A stretch of 64,000 bases of DNA, from assembly GCA_963576725.1 (NCBI GenBank), contig OY755241.1:79891153-79955152 (forward strand), given 5' to 3'. Position 1 is the stretch's first letter. Each line of letters opens with the position of its first letter. This document shows, in pieces, positions 1 through 10,919 of this stretch. Below the pieces are notes generated by a model. The model had not been told where the DNA came from. It did not search any database and saw only the letters and a list, made by a program, of their open reading frames with translations. Source of the DNA: Azorinus chamasolen (taxonomy: Eukaryota > Mollusca > Bivalvia > Cardiida > Solecurtidae). Made by a program: the position numbers and the translations under genes.

Positions 1-99
1 GGCCATTTTTGACCTGTCACCATCATCATCGTTTGTACAATCTTGGTAGAGAACCACATGGCAAAGCAGTATGCCATTAATTAAAGGTCTAAGCCTTAT

Positions 100-692
100 G
101 ATTATAGAGAAAAATAATATTTTATATTTTTCCCATGAGAAACAGATAAGCCCAAAGGCAGGGTCAAGTTTCACCCAGAGGTCAGGGTCATAAGTTGAAC
201 ATTCTTGGCTGAGGACCACAAGCCAAGGCTACATATTTGTAGAGGACCAATAGATCATGTTACATACAAAACATCAAAGGTCTAGGCCTTACAGTTTTTT
301 GAAGATTTTTAAAGATTTTCCTATGAAAAACTGATAAGCCCATGGGCAGAGCCATTTTTGGCCCGAGGTCATAACTTGAACAATCTTTGTAGAGGACCAT
401 AAGACCATGCTGTGTACCAATTATCAAAGTTCTAGGCCTTAAAGTTTCAGAGAAGAAGAATTTTAAAGATTTTCCTATGAAAAACATAAGCCCTTGGGTG
501 GTGCCATTTTTGGTCCAGGGGTCATAATGTGAACGACGTTTCATTCTCCCTAGCCACCAATTCTTCTGAGAAAATTTGGTTCAAATCGGGTCAGCAGTTT
601 TAGAGGAGATGTCGTTTGAAAATGTGGCCGGACGATGGACTGATCGCTGTAACAATAGCTCATCCTCAGCCTTCGGCTCAGGCGAGTTAAAA
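100..692 (+). repeat. Dispersed repeat with internal imperfect tandem units
   Basis: The motif CCTATGAAAAACTGATAAGC or a variant occurs at about 129, 319 and 471, each followed by a GGTCATAA..GAAC motif. It ends in a block with GGACGATGGAC and GGCTCAGGCGAGTTAAAA, a tail style I associate with dispersed molluscan repeats. No coding capacity. Confidence 0.55.
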
Positions 693-779
693 ACTTTGGC
701 TACCAGATGAGTAATTTGTCGTAAAAAGTTGGTATTGAAATAACATCTGAAAAGGTTTAAAAAGGTCTAATTATAAAAA

Positions 780-876
780 TGGTTTTGAAACTACACAATT
801 CTAAAATTTCTCTTTTTTCTGTAATTTTTTTTCAAAAAGTTGGGTCTAAAAACAGTCTATGAGGGAATAGGTTAAA
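780..876 (+). repeat. PAL-D fragment (right half)
   Basis: Carries GGTTTTGAAACTACACAATT, GTTGGGTCTAAAAA and the end CTATGAGGGAATAGGTTAA, all seen in intact PAL-D copies such as 23178-23410. The palindromic core is missing. Confidence 0.5.
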
Positions 877-1056
877 GGTTTTTGTTGAAAGCTGGTTAGA
901 CATTTCTATATCTGAAATGTATTAATAATTTAAAATCAAATTTGTATTGATAATCAATTGGGGAATTTTTTTGTTTTGATACATGAAAATATTTGAAGTT
1001 TCTATCCATGGCAGCTCTCACAATAGATCTCACAGCTGTAAAGAGTGTAAAAATAC

Positions 1057-1224
1057 CTTAATTTGTTGATTGTCAATGGCTAGGATATACATCTGTCCTT
1101 TCCAGACAGAGTTCAGTAGATCTCTGTTGTAGATCATGGGCATGACTACTATGTTCCCTACATCCTCGACAAAGATGAAATAGTCGTATGTTGCATCCTG
1201 GCAGCATTCATAAAATTTCCCCAT
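1057..1224 (-). CDS. Possible orphan exon, unrecognised
   Basis: On the minus strand the frame reads MGKFYECCQDATYDYFIFVE and runs 56 codons to ATTAAG|gtattt, a fair donor. Composition looks protein-like (FIFVEDVGNIVVMPMIYN) and unlike the surrounding repeats. A strong acceptor (TTTTTTTTCTATTGTAG) lies upstream, but a TGA lies between it and the ATG in this frame, so it would have to be a first coding exon or use a weaker CCAG acceptor at about 1203. No partner exon seen. Confidence 0.3.
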
Positions 1225-1276
1225 GCAAGTGTCACATTCATGTCAGATTATATTCTACAATAGAAAAAAAATACAT

Positions 1277-1412
1277 TAAAACTCCTCTAAACCAGACGTT
1301 AAATTTAGAAACAAGTGGCAGCTTAATGCAGGGTGAAAGTTAAGCAGAAAGCTCCTCTAGGAGTTTTCGGCATGATTCACCCTGCATTTTGCAGCCACCT
1401 GCCTAAAAGTAT
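1277..1412. repeat. PAL-A element, degraded
   Basis: Left end AAACTCCTCTAAACCAGACG, core GGCAGCTTAATGCAGGGTGA and its partial inverted copy ending CAGCCACCTGCC. The right terminus has been lost. Confidence 0.5.
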
Positions 1413-1477
1413 TTAAATTGTATAATTTAGCACATACACACAGAATTTTTGGTCATGGCAGAAACTGTAGAATCATA

Positions 1478-1720
1478 TCTTAATAATTTCCCTCATAGGC
1501 TATTTTTAGATCTAATCTTTTTGAATAAATCTACCATAAAGGTCAGCATTAACTAGAGAAGGATTTTTTTTAGAATTTTCTAATTTGAAACCAGTGTGAT
1601 AAGAGTATTTGCTCCTATAGGAGCAAACGCTCAAGGAGCAAATGCTCATTTATCACAATGGTTTCAACAGGTGACTTTTAAAGAGGCGTAGAAAGGCATA
1701 TTTATGGAGGAAAGGGTTAA
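1478..1720. repeat. PAL-D element
   Basis: Left arm CTATTTTTAGATCTAATC, core GCTCCTATAGGAGC with an extra partial repeat of it, right arm ending GGAAAGGGTTAA. It interrupts a PAL-B2 remnant (GGTCATGGCAGAAACTGTAG at 1452). It shares its right TTAA with the next element. Confidence 0.6.
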
Positions 1721-1940
1721 CCCTTTCCCTGTTCTATGTTTTGTACTCATTTCAATACCTACTGAATATTCATGGGCAAAATAGTTACAACAAAATATGA
1801 AAAGTGAAACATTGTAGCCATGTTAGAAAGTAAAGGAATAGATCTTTCAAATTCCATAAGCTCCTTTAGGAGCCATCTTGATCTGGGTCTACTCTGTTTG
1901 CAAATGCGTGAAAACACGTATATATGCGGGAAAGGGTTAA
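1717..1940. repeat. PAL-B element
   Basis: TTAACCCTTTCCCTGTTCTA to GGGAAAGGGTTAA. The left half of the core palindrome is deleted; GGGTCTACTCTGTTTGC remains. Confidence 0.65.
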
Positions 1941-2219
1941 GCAAACAGAGAAACTTGACATCTCCTCAGAATCCAATATATTTGATACTGGTTATGATTT
2001 ACAGTCATATCGGCCCCTGGTCAAACCGACCTCCAAAAGGCCAAACCGGCCGCACATGAATTACATGTCCCTCATTTTTAAATTGAATTTTTATCCATGT
2101 TTAATATTAGTTATTTCTAGAAATCCCATGTAGTTGCTTATCGCATATATTTTGGTGAGTTGGAAAATTCGGCAATGTATTAGTTTATATTCAGCTCGCG
2201 TTTAGATGAAGTGACTGGC

Positions 2220-2331
2220 TTAGTTAAAGCCAATTAATGGCATGCATGTGTCTTTCAGGAAGTGTGATAATCCAGTTAATGGCATGCATGTGTCTTTCAG
2301 GAGGTGAGATAATCCAGTTAATGGCATGCAT
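2220..2331 (+). repeat. 42-bp tandem array, left part
   Basis: Units contain AATCCAGTTAATGGCATGCA and TGTGTCTTTCAGGAG. The array resumes at 6497-6585, so it was split by the element between. Confidence 0.75.
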
Positions 2332-3120
2332 CCCTTAGGAAAAAGAACTGCTAAAAACTGCAGTTTTTTAGCAGTGAAATAGCAGTTTTTTGAAAATACT
2401 GCCTTCTTTAGCAGTATTTTATCATGGCCATCAGTTGTTGGTGAGCAGTTTACTGCAGTTTTCAAATAACTGCTAAAAACTGCATGTATAGCTCCATTCA
2501 TTTGTGACAGTTTTTAACAGTAAAACATAACTGCTACCTTAAAAAATGGTTTAATTTGCAGTAAATAGCAGTACTTTTCTTGGAGCAGTTTTCTGGTTGC
2601 TTTTATTTGAACAGAAGAACAAGTTTATAGCAGTTTTCATTTTACTGCATGATAAAAACTGCAAACTTTTAAAAGTTACAGGTATAGGATCCTATATCTA
2701 CTATAGAAATGGAAAACAAATTCGAGCTAGCATATTTTATCACTAATAGTATAATGACAATGTAGATTTCATATCAAGCTGACGATCAGTGATCCAGCTA
2801 GTAAGAAATAGCTGGTGCATCACCCCTTCCTTATTTGCTAGCGCCCTGTTGCCTGGCATGGCGCCAAGTTGCCACTTTGAATGTGGAAAAGTGCAGACAC
2901 TGATCATTCTGGCTCAGCGTGAGATCAATTATCTCCATCCACTGGTCCGGTATATATACCCCCTTCCCCATGTAGCATCGCCCCTATTGTTGGTCAATTA
3001 ATTTATGTTATTAACCAATGAAATAGATAACAAACAACTCCATCTAAGGTTACAAGATGTGTTTGTGAAACGCTATATATACACTATATGCCCCCACAGT
3101 ATAGCAAATGTAATACCTAA

Positions 3121-3530
3121 ACATTTGTACTTTGACCTTGGAGGATGGCCTTGACATTGTCATGTCACCACTCAAACTGTGAGCTAGGCTTCATGAGATT
3201 CATATGTAAATGCCAAATATAAAATCTATATATCTCTATTGGTTCGAAAGTAAGTTAGTTGACCTACATGTATATATCTGGCCTTTGACCTTGAAGGATG
3301 ACCTTGTCCCTAACATGTCAGTTCTGAAAACGTGCAGCTTCAAGAGATATACATGAATGCTAAATATCAAGTCTCTATTTCTACTGATTCAAAAGTTATG
3401 CCCAAGGTTGAAGTTGCTGACACACAAACAAACATTTGACCTTTGACCCTTAAGGATGACCTTGACATGTCACCCCTCAAATTGTGCTGCTTTATGAGAT
3501 ATACTTATGCATGCCAAGAATCAAGTAACG
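3121..3530 (+). repeat. Dispersed TTGACCTTG repeat, about three units
   Basis: Units start near 3130, 3290 and 3438 with TTTGACCTTGAAGGATGACC and contain CATGTCA, CTTCATGAGATAC and ATGCCAAATATCAAGT. Non-coding; it lies inside the 4.17-kb TIR element. Confidence 0.6.
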
Positions 3531-3548
3531 AACGACGTTAAAGTTGGT

Positions 3549-3665
3549 GACATCCCCCCCCCCCAAAAAAAAAACCAACAAAAAAAAAAAAAAAAAAAAA
3601 ACCACCCAAAAAACAACAAAAGAAACACTCTCCGATCTGATTGGGGTGGGGGGGGGGGGGAGGGG
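3549..3665 (+). repeat. Low-complexity poly-C, poly-A and poly-G tract
   Basis: Runs of C, A and G follow each other. Open frames here, such as the Phe-rich one on the minus strand, are compositional artefacts. Confidence 0.8.
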
Positions 3666-4299
3666 GTGCACAATTTGGCCAGAGACGTATATATATCTCT
3701 TATTAGACTATGTTGCGTAAGAATTATCAAATTGTCAATCACAATAAAAAAAACACCAATTGCTTCCGTAAACCAATTAAATTAATTAAAATATTCCAAC
3801 TTGGCTTTGTTAAATTCCTGAAATCAAACCCTAGCTGATTAACACGAATTAATTCGCCGAAACTGTAAATGCGGCCCAGTGCGAGTATAGTAGGTACGAA
3901 GCTCGCTGGCCCGAACCGTTCTGGTTCCCTTTCGCGTATTTGGTTCCTAGCGTATGAAATCTACAGAAATTCTGGCGGTTGAAGCAGTTAGTGGATAATT
4001 TCGTTTTGCTTTGCCGAAAGGGCTCCAAAGAGGTAAATATAGCTCAGTCTTTGTGTATATTATATGCAATATTAAAATCGTGTCATTTTCAGGTATATTC
4101 TATACGATTACAGTTTGTAAACACTGTGTTTATTTGCGACGATTTTCAAATTCAAATCGGTCTCCGTTGAAATGCATGGTATCGGACATCCATGTTTTCG
4201 GACGAAATGTTATTGTATCATTGCGTTGTATTATTATGCACAGTATACATTTATGTTCGAATAATTGAAATGCCTAGGATCCACTTCAGACATATATTC

Positions 4300-6100
4300 A
4301 CGCTGTTTTAATGTTTATTTTCAGTTTGACGTGAATGTATTGATGACCAGTATACAGTTGGCAGTTTCTTATAAACTTTGAGTTGATAACTCCATGGCAG
4401 AACCGTTACATATGCCTTCATGTAAAATAACCCGCTTGGAATAGAATGTCTATGCAGCGAAGAACAACTTGATACTGTCCTAGCTGGTTTTTCCAGCTCA
4501 AAGGATCGTATGCAAGGTAATGTAAAATAAAATGCTAAATAGCCTCAATTGTAAATGCCTAAGATCAGTTGTTGAGTCTTGACAACTTGTTGAGTCTTGG
4601 CAACTATGTAAATTACCCATGATGCAATACTGGGAAGAAACCAATATGGTGGCTACAAACTGTCAATATTTCTAGTTTTAAAAATGTGCAGAGTTGTCGA
4701 TTACATAGCATGATAGAACACAGCTGAATTAGGCTTCTAAAATTCCATAATTGCCATGGTGAGTTAATTATCAATTCTAATAAATTAAGACTAATTAGAT
4801 TTTTATTATTCAATATTGTTTATCTTCGATTTTCATGTAAGTGGGTGGGTGGGGTAATATTCTAGCTAGCTCTTCACCCCTCTACTCTCTATTTCTGTTT
4901 AACGTGACAATGATCAACCATGCAACACCAAAGTCACTGTACCCATGCATCTCATGGGGAGAGACATGAAAATACAACCAATAACCAGATTTATTAAAAA
5001 AGAAAATTGAATATGTTTACTTTTTCCAGCAGTCATGTTTGCAATGAAAATGAAAGTATAGCAAGTAAAATAATATTCTTACCTGTTTTAGTTGGGAACA
5101 GACCTATAAGATTTGTTGAGATGTAATCCTTTACACCATGAATGTTCATGGAAGTAATTGCGTCACATTATTACCAGATTATATTTCATTATGGCATAAA
5201 ATTATGAACACAAATTCTGGCTTAGGCAGAAAATATGTTATTCCAAAAGCAAATAGAGAAGATGGGGATTAGTTATCTCTTACAGGATTGATCTTGGTCT
5301 ACTCCATTTGCAAAGCCATAGAAGTGTATGATGTAAAAAGTTAAATATCCAGATTTATGAAATTTTGTCAATAAATTGGACATGTATGTAAATAGGTCAG
5401 TCAAAACATGATAAATCTTTCATTATAGGCTGTTGAATTTAAGTGTATAAAACATAAACAGGGAGAAAAAATTAGATTTAATATTATTTTGATAATGTTT
5501 ATGTTATTAGTAACATTTGTTATTGCAGGACTGGGGATACAGCTGTGCCTATAGTCCAGATCAACAAGCCTGACACACAAAGAGAAGAAAAACGGTAGTT
5601 GTCATACAGAAAAATGAAGGTGCAAAAACTTGTCACCATCTTTTCAAAAGACCATAGACTTGCATAAGAGTGTGGGGACAGTTTCATGATGGAGCAACTC
5701 TTCAAGAAGATAGACAGCACTCTGGATCTTTTGATTTGTTAAAGTAATTTTGCTAGGTGTAAATATCTATTCAAATGTCTAAAAACAAGACTACAACTTA
5801 CAAGAGAGCATGTATTTTGTACAGTTATTGTAGTATAACATCTGTGTTGAAAAGGAGTACATGTGTTCTGTACAAATAGTATAGACCAAGTTTAGAGGGC
5901 TTGTAAGAGAGTTGTCTTAACAAGGTCTACTCTGTATGCCATCTGTTAGTGTTTTGTAAAATGCCCAGTAATGGTACTTATTCTTAAAAATTAAGAGTGA
6001 ACCTTTTGAAAACTGCAGCATAAATAATAATTTTCATTTAACCGTATGTTATGTTTTTCCATTACAGTATATAAAATGTTAAAAAACTTTTGATGGAAAT
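4300..6100. other. Interior of the 4.17-kb element, nothing recognised
   Basis: AT-rich sequence with only short open frames. I see no domain, RNA gene or tandem array in it. The right subterminal GCAGTTTT-type repeats begin near 6120. Confidence 0.5.
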
Positions 6101-6496
6101 TTATTTGTTCCCCGCCCCCACCCCAGCAAAAAATACTGGCAATTTTTCTACCAGTATTCAATGATGTCATTTTACTGCTTAAAAATAATGGCCAGTTATT
6201 TTGCAGTTTTTCTTCCAGTATTTTATGATGTAATTTAACTGCTGAAAAAATGTGGACAGTTTTTCTTCCAGTTTAATGATGTCATTTAACTGGTTCATAA
6301 CTGGTAAGCCAGTTATTTTGCAGTTTTTTATGACCTCATATGACTGCTAGCTCATTTAAATATTTCGGCCGATTTCACTGCACTTTCACTGCTAAAAACT
6401 GGTTTAGAACAAACTGCTAAAAAAAACTGCTTTTTACTGGTTCTGAAAAACACTGCTAAATCACTGCAAGTTAACTGCCTTCCTTTTTCCTAAGGG

Positions 6497-6585
6497 ATAT
6501 GTCTTTCAGGAGGGGTGTTAATCCACTTAATGGCATGCATGTGTCTTTCAGGAGGGGTGATAATCCAGTTAATGGCACGCCCACG
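6497..6585 (+). repeat. 42-bp tandem array, right part
   Basis: Resumes ATATGTCTTTCAGGAGGGGT and AATCCAGTTAATGGCA directly after the TIR element, matching the array at 2220-2331. Confidence 0.7.
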
Positions 6586-6867
6586 TATGTTTTTGTGATA
6601 ATCCAATTAGATACGCATTCATTGTGTCATCTGAATGAAGGTAAGGAAGTTTGTTTATCTTGGTAAGTTGGTATGGAGACATATTTGCATACCAAAATAA
6701 AGTAACGTTCAAAAGTACATACATGTGTATATTCCAAAAGTTGTAAAATGTCATGATATCGAGTGAAAATTTTGATTTGTTCCGAACCAGAATTAACCAT
6801 TTCCTTCATATTAACGTTTATGAATGCATTTGCAAACAAAACAGAGTAGGAGCCGTATGATCAGTAT

Positions 6868-7035
6868 CCATGCTTATAAAGCTTTTAGTTGAGTCTGAAT
6901 TTTATTCAAGCTTTTGATTGGTCAGATTTGAGTTCTCAAGCTTTTGATTGGTCAGATTTGAGCCAAAGGCTCAAATCTTACCAATCAAAAACTTGAGAAC
7001 GAACTCAGACTCAACTGAAAGTTTTATAAGCATGG
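6868..7035. repeat. PAL-E palindrome
   Basis: Outer arms CCATGCTTATAAAGCTTTT and its inverse, inner arms AAGCTTTTGATTGGTCAGAT, centre GAGCCAAAGGCTC. One inner arm is tandemly doubled. Related copies are at 24457 and 35597. Confidence 0.75.
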
Positions 7036-7335
7036 ACCCAGGATCTTAGCCATTTGCTAATGGAATAATCGAATTTGAAAGATGTGTTGGTTTCTAAAAT
7101 TGCTACAATGTTTTGTGTCTATGATAATTACATGGTTATGAATAAATATAGAACATCGGAAGTTTCAAGTCCTGAAAAAATGATTAGAAGCTTTTAAATC
7201 CGTGGGGCCGATTTGACCAGCCAAAATATAATAAGGAGGCCAGTTTGAGTTTTTGGAGGCAGGTTTCCCTGGTTTTATTTTTTTATAAATAAATTGAAGA
7301 AATCCTGAATGGGACGATAATGTTAGCAGATGATA

Positions 7336-7391
7336 ACGCAAGCATTGATTGCCATTATTAAAGATTAATAATCGCAATCAATGCTTGTGTT
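7336..7391. repeat. 56-bp perfect-arm palindrome
   Basis: ACGCAAGCATTGATTGC and its inverse GCAATCAATGCTTGTGT around an AT-rich centre. Function unknown. Confidence 0.6.
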
Positions 7392-7990
7392 AATTTCAAT
7401 TATAATTGTGAGTATTGTTCAATAACAATCTATTGTTATTGGAGGTTGAGCTTTTTGTGTTTGTGGATTTTTTATGTGATAGAAGCGACATACTGAACAC
7501 CGATTTGTCATTGATAGAAGCGGCATAGACACTCTGTGCGCCCTAATTCCTTTGTTCTATTGTCTTCTGTTTCCCAAGTAAAGGTGAGTGGGATGATGGT
7601 GTCATGAATTTACACTGTCGACGACCAAAATCCCCCCATCACATGCCCAATCTGTTATCGTTTAATACGTTAAAATGCCTTGTACTTTTCAGATTAGTAT
7701 ATGCGTGACTGGCAAATTATGGTATTTCTTTGCAAATGTATATTAATTCATTTTACTGTTGTATTTTGTTCACTCCATACTTATTTCGTTGTATGTCCTA
7801 TTCTGTAAGATACTGGTCTCTTCTGTTTGTTCTTATTTTGTTTCAGTCACTTACAGAAACAGCGCGGTTCCTGGAAGTCTATTGTAATTAATGCCGTTGG
7901 GCAACAGCTTGCTTAACGGTGAAGGGATGATTGGCCAACAGTGAAATCGGAACAAAACATTTACGTGCACAATTTAAGTACATATTTACA

Positions 7991-8023
7991 TCTGTATGGG
8001 GGTACTAAAATCCTTATCATGGC
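7991..8023 (+). repeat. 33-bp direct repeat, left copy
   Basis: A 33-bp block starting TCTGTATGGGGGTACTAAAA recurs without mismatch at 8692-8724, 701 bp away. The enclosed 668 bp holds a 20-bp tandem repeat and a LINE relic. Confidence 0.8.
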
Positions 8024-8027
8024 ATAT

Positions 8028-8112
8028 TTTGTAGCCTTTTGGGGCATATTTTGTAGCCTTTGGGGCATATTTGAAGCCTTTTGGGGGCATATTTTGAAGC
8101 CTTTTGGGGCTT
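8028..8112 (+). repeat. Short tandem repeat, ~20-bp unit
   Basis: Four units of AGCCTTTTGGGGCATATTTT with small changes. Confidence 0.75.
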
Positions 8113-8413
8113 ATGATTATACATTTGGGATACAGATGTCGATGGCTGTCAAAGTTCGCCCCTATACACGACAAGTTGTCCTGGTGTACCTGCTAGTCAA
8201 GTGGACTAGCACGGTGGGATCGGGAACCATGCCCAACAGAGCCAAACCTGAACCTTAATTGTACATAATGTGTTAATAAACTAATGTCATTATAGAAGAT
8301 TGGTGTCTGTTGTTGCTAGGTCAGATGTTATGCAACAGGGTAGCATGGGTGAATGCAGAGATGTCTTGTCGGGCAGGCATTGCAGATCGAATTTATTTAT
8401 ACTTTAGTACAAA

Positions 8414-8689
8414 GTGCAACGCAAAGTATGCAACAACTCAAGAGGGTTGGCAGTCCCAAATGGCAAGACCCCTCAATACAGGAATTTATTCTTTGTAGAC
8501 ACTACGGTGCAATGGAACAAACTGCCTGACAGCATAGTGCATGCTGATTCCGTAGAGGCTTTCAAGACAGCCCTAAGAGATCATCGCCACTATCTCTCTT
8601 CTCACCCATCATGTAAAAGCCTTTATCTTACCACCTACAAAATTCTTGTCATTCCATTGGTCAATGGAGGTCATGAGAAACCCCCATAG
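8414..8689 (+). pseudogene. LINE reverse-transcriptase C-terminal relic
   Basis: The frame contains FFVDTTVQWNKLPDSIVHAD followed by SVEAFKTALRDH. The order F-x(2)-T-x(3)-WN-x-LP-x(2)-[IV]-x(2)-A-x-S-x(3)-FK-x(2)-L is the usual end of non-LTR retrotransposon ORF2 (Jockey/CR1-like). No RT catalytic core upstream, so it is 5'-truncated. Confidence 0.7.
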
Positions 8690-8691
8690 AT

Positions 8692-8724
8692 TCTGTATGG
8701 GGGTACTAAAATCCTTATCATGGC
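8692..8724 (+). repeat. 33-bp direct repeat, right copy
   Basis: Identical to 7991-8023; sits just after the stop of the LINE relic. Confidence 0.8.
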
Positions 8725-9750
8725 TTTACAAGAGTTACTTCCCTTATTTGATAGCCATATGCTTTTCTCTTATATATAATAATATTTTATGTTTATCGCT
8801 ACAGTTTTAAAAAAATGCATACATATAATTTATGATTTAATTGGAGTTGAAATATAAACATTAATTAGTTTTACAATGGTAAAAAAAGAAAAAACAAAAT
8901 ATATAAACGAGATTTGAGGCAAGTTCAAAATATTTTATTTAATTCTATTAAAGGGAGGTAATTCCCTTGCTTCCCTACGGCAAGCCATACACGTAAGTTT
9001 ATGATGCAAACATGCGTGTAAATACTTGAAATTAAAGGTAGTCGGTAAGATAAATTAGTTATGCAGTGCTTAGTGTCCCTAATATGGACTATACGCTGCC
9101 AGCAAATATTTATATGGGACGAGGCTTCTAAGCACTGCATAACTAATAATATAGGATTCTACGACGTATAGATACAGATACATATAGCATATTGGGATAG
9201 CATTCACTCATGGCCCCTTGCCGGGCAGCTGGTGTCCTCAAATCTCCCAATAACCAGGGGGCGGGGGTTCATCGTACGAAAGAAACTATTTCTAGTTACA
9301 ACCATCCCTACTTTTGGCATGGTGGACATTACTGCTGTAGCATACGATACGACAAAATTAATGTTCTAGCAGAAATATTCAGTTAGGTAAAAAAATAATA
9401 AAAAAGGAACCTAAACGACCTTACCTTATTTTCCATTTATCTACTTCGCTCCTCTTTCCAACGGAAACCATGTAACATGCACCCTTTTGAAATGTACACA
9501 CAGCCACATGTCTGTTCCCGCTCTTTCGTCAGTAAATGTTCCTTACAATATACATGTAAATGCTATGTGGCCACGTGATTATTTGCCGGGTGAATGACAT
9601 CCAATGAAAGGCCGTAGCCGTAACTGCGCTTTTCTATTTATGGAAGTTGCAACCATTCTAATTTATGGGTAAGTGGACAATGATTGTCACAAGAAGCTCG
9701 TAGTAATCGTGCAGTTTTATTATATATAAGCAGGTAACTCTGGAACAGAT
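8725..9750. other. Unassigned AT-rich region with one small TIR element
   Basis: A ~95-bp element at 9054-9149 has inverted ends TTAGTTATGCAGTGCTTAG. I recognise nothing else here. Confidence 0.4.
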
Positions 9751-9799
9751 ACATGGTTTGTGACGCGTTTTACCTCTACGGGTGGACTCGTCCTAACGG

Positions 9800-9872
9800 T
9801 CACAGAGTGGACTTTTAAAAATCCGACGGCTTATGAAGGAGCCGTCTTATCAGGATCTGCTCTGTTTGCTTT
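9800..9872. repeat. PAL-B-like core hairpin
   Basis: CGACGGCTTATGAAGGAGCC to GATCTGCTCTGTTTGC, an asymmetric form of the PAL-B core. Confidence 0.45.
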
Positions 9873-10189
9873 TGGAATGATACATATTTTATTATACAAT
9901 TTTTGGGCAAGGGCAAAACATCATGTCCTAAACATCTTTTTGTGTCTTTCTACTTATGTTATATAATTTGTTTGGGTGGATAGAATTTTACTCTGACCTA
10001 AAGAAAATTACAATAAAGCATGTATTATCCCTTTCACTAATGACCATTTATGCTTGTTTGTTTGTGTTCCGTTTCTGCTGACCATTAATGCGCGAACTGG
10101 TCTGTTAATAAATATTTATTAACTTAATTACTGTGTTGAATTTTTAAAAACAAAACAACAACTGGAGAATCAGACGTGTAACTTGTTAT

Positions 10190-10262
10190 GAGCAAAAAGA
10201 GCAGACCTTGATCTAGAGACTCCTACAAGAGCCTCTTATCTGGATCTACTCTTTTGCAAGTC
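10190..10262. repeat. PAL-B-like core hairpin
   Basis: AAAAAGAGCAGACCTTGATC and its inverse GATCTACTCTTTTGC around CTCCTACAAGAG. Confidence 0.5.
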
Positions 10263-10411
10263 GTAAAAACGTTAAGGGAAAGGATAAATTAGCGACACTT
10301 TACTTTATATTCACAGGGACCATATTATTGCATTTACTTCTCATCTAACATTACATGTAACCGTTTACTCCATAATTATCATGCAAGAAATGGCGGCATC
10401 AGGACTAGTAA

Positions 10412-10661
10412 TTAACCCTTTCCCTGTTCTATGTTTAGTCCAAATTTTAATACCCACTGAATAATCATGAACAAAACAGTTATAATGAAATATGGAAGGT
10501 GGAACCTTGAAGACATTTTAGATGCAAAAGAAACAGATCTATCAAATTATGTTAGCAAACAGAGTAGACCCTGATCAGACGGCTCCTCTAGGAGCCGTCT
10601 GATCTGGGTCTACTCTGTTTGCAAATGCGTGAAAACACGTTTATATGAGGGAAAGGGTTAA
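10412..10661. mobile_element. Intact PAL-B element
   Basis: 250 bp with TTAA at both ends, CCCTTTCCCTG and GAGGGAAAGGG termini, and a perfect ~70-bp core palindrome centred on GGCTCCTCTAGGAGCC. Best reference copy of the family here. Confidence 0.8.
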
Positions 10662-10919
10662 CTGATGGTTTTACAATCGTACTACGAACAACAGACATTT
10701 GCATCATGACAGAATCTGAAGAATAACTCCTATAGGAACCGTCTGACCACGTCTACATTTTGTAAAGGCATAGAAATGCTTTATTTATTTATTTATTTAT
10801 TTAAAGGCGCATTGGTAATTATTTCAGAGTTTGAACTACCAATGTTTTACAGTCATGTCAAACAAGACACGGTGTAACTTTCGTCAGAGCAATAGTAAGA
10901 AATAACGGCATCTAGTTGT

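Larger units (their letters stand above)
2332..6496. mobile_element. 4.17-kb non-autonomous TIR element
   Basis: A perfect 14-bp terminal inverted repeat, CCCTTAGGAAAAAG, bounds 4165 bp inserted in a 42-bp tandem array. Subterminal regions of 300-350 bp on each side are built from GCAGTTTTTAGCAGT-like short palindromes. The interior shows no transposase or other convincing gene and carries a dispersed repeat at 3121-3530. Target duplication seems very short (AT). Superfamily not assigned. Confidence 0.65.
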
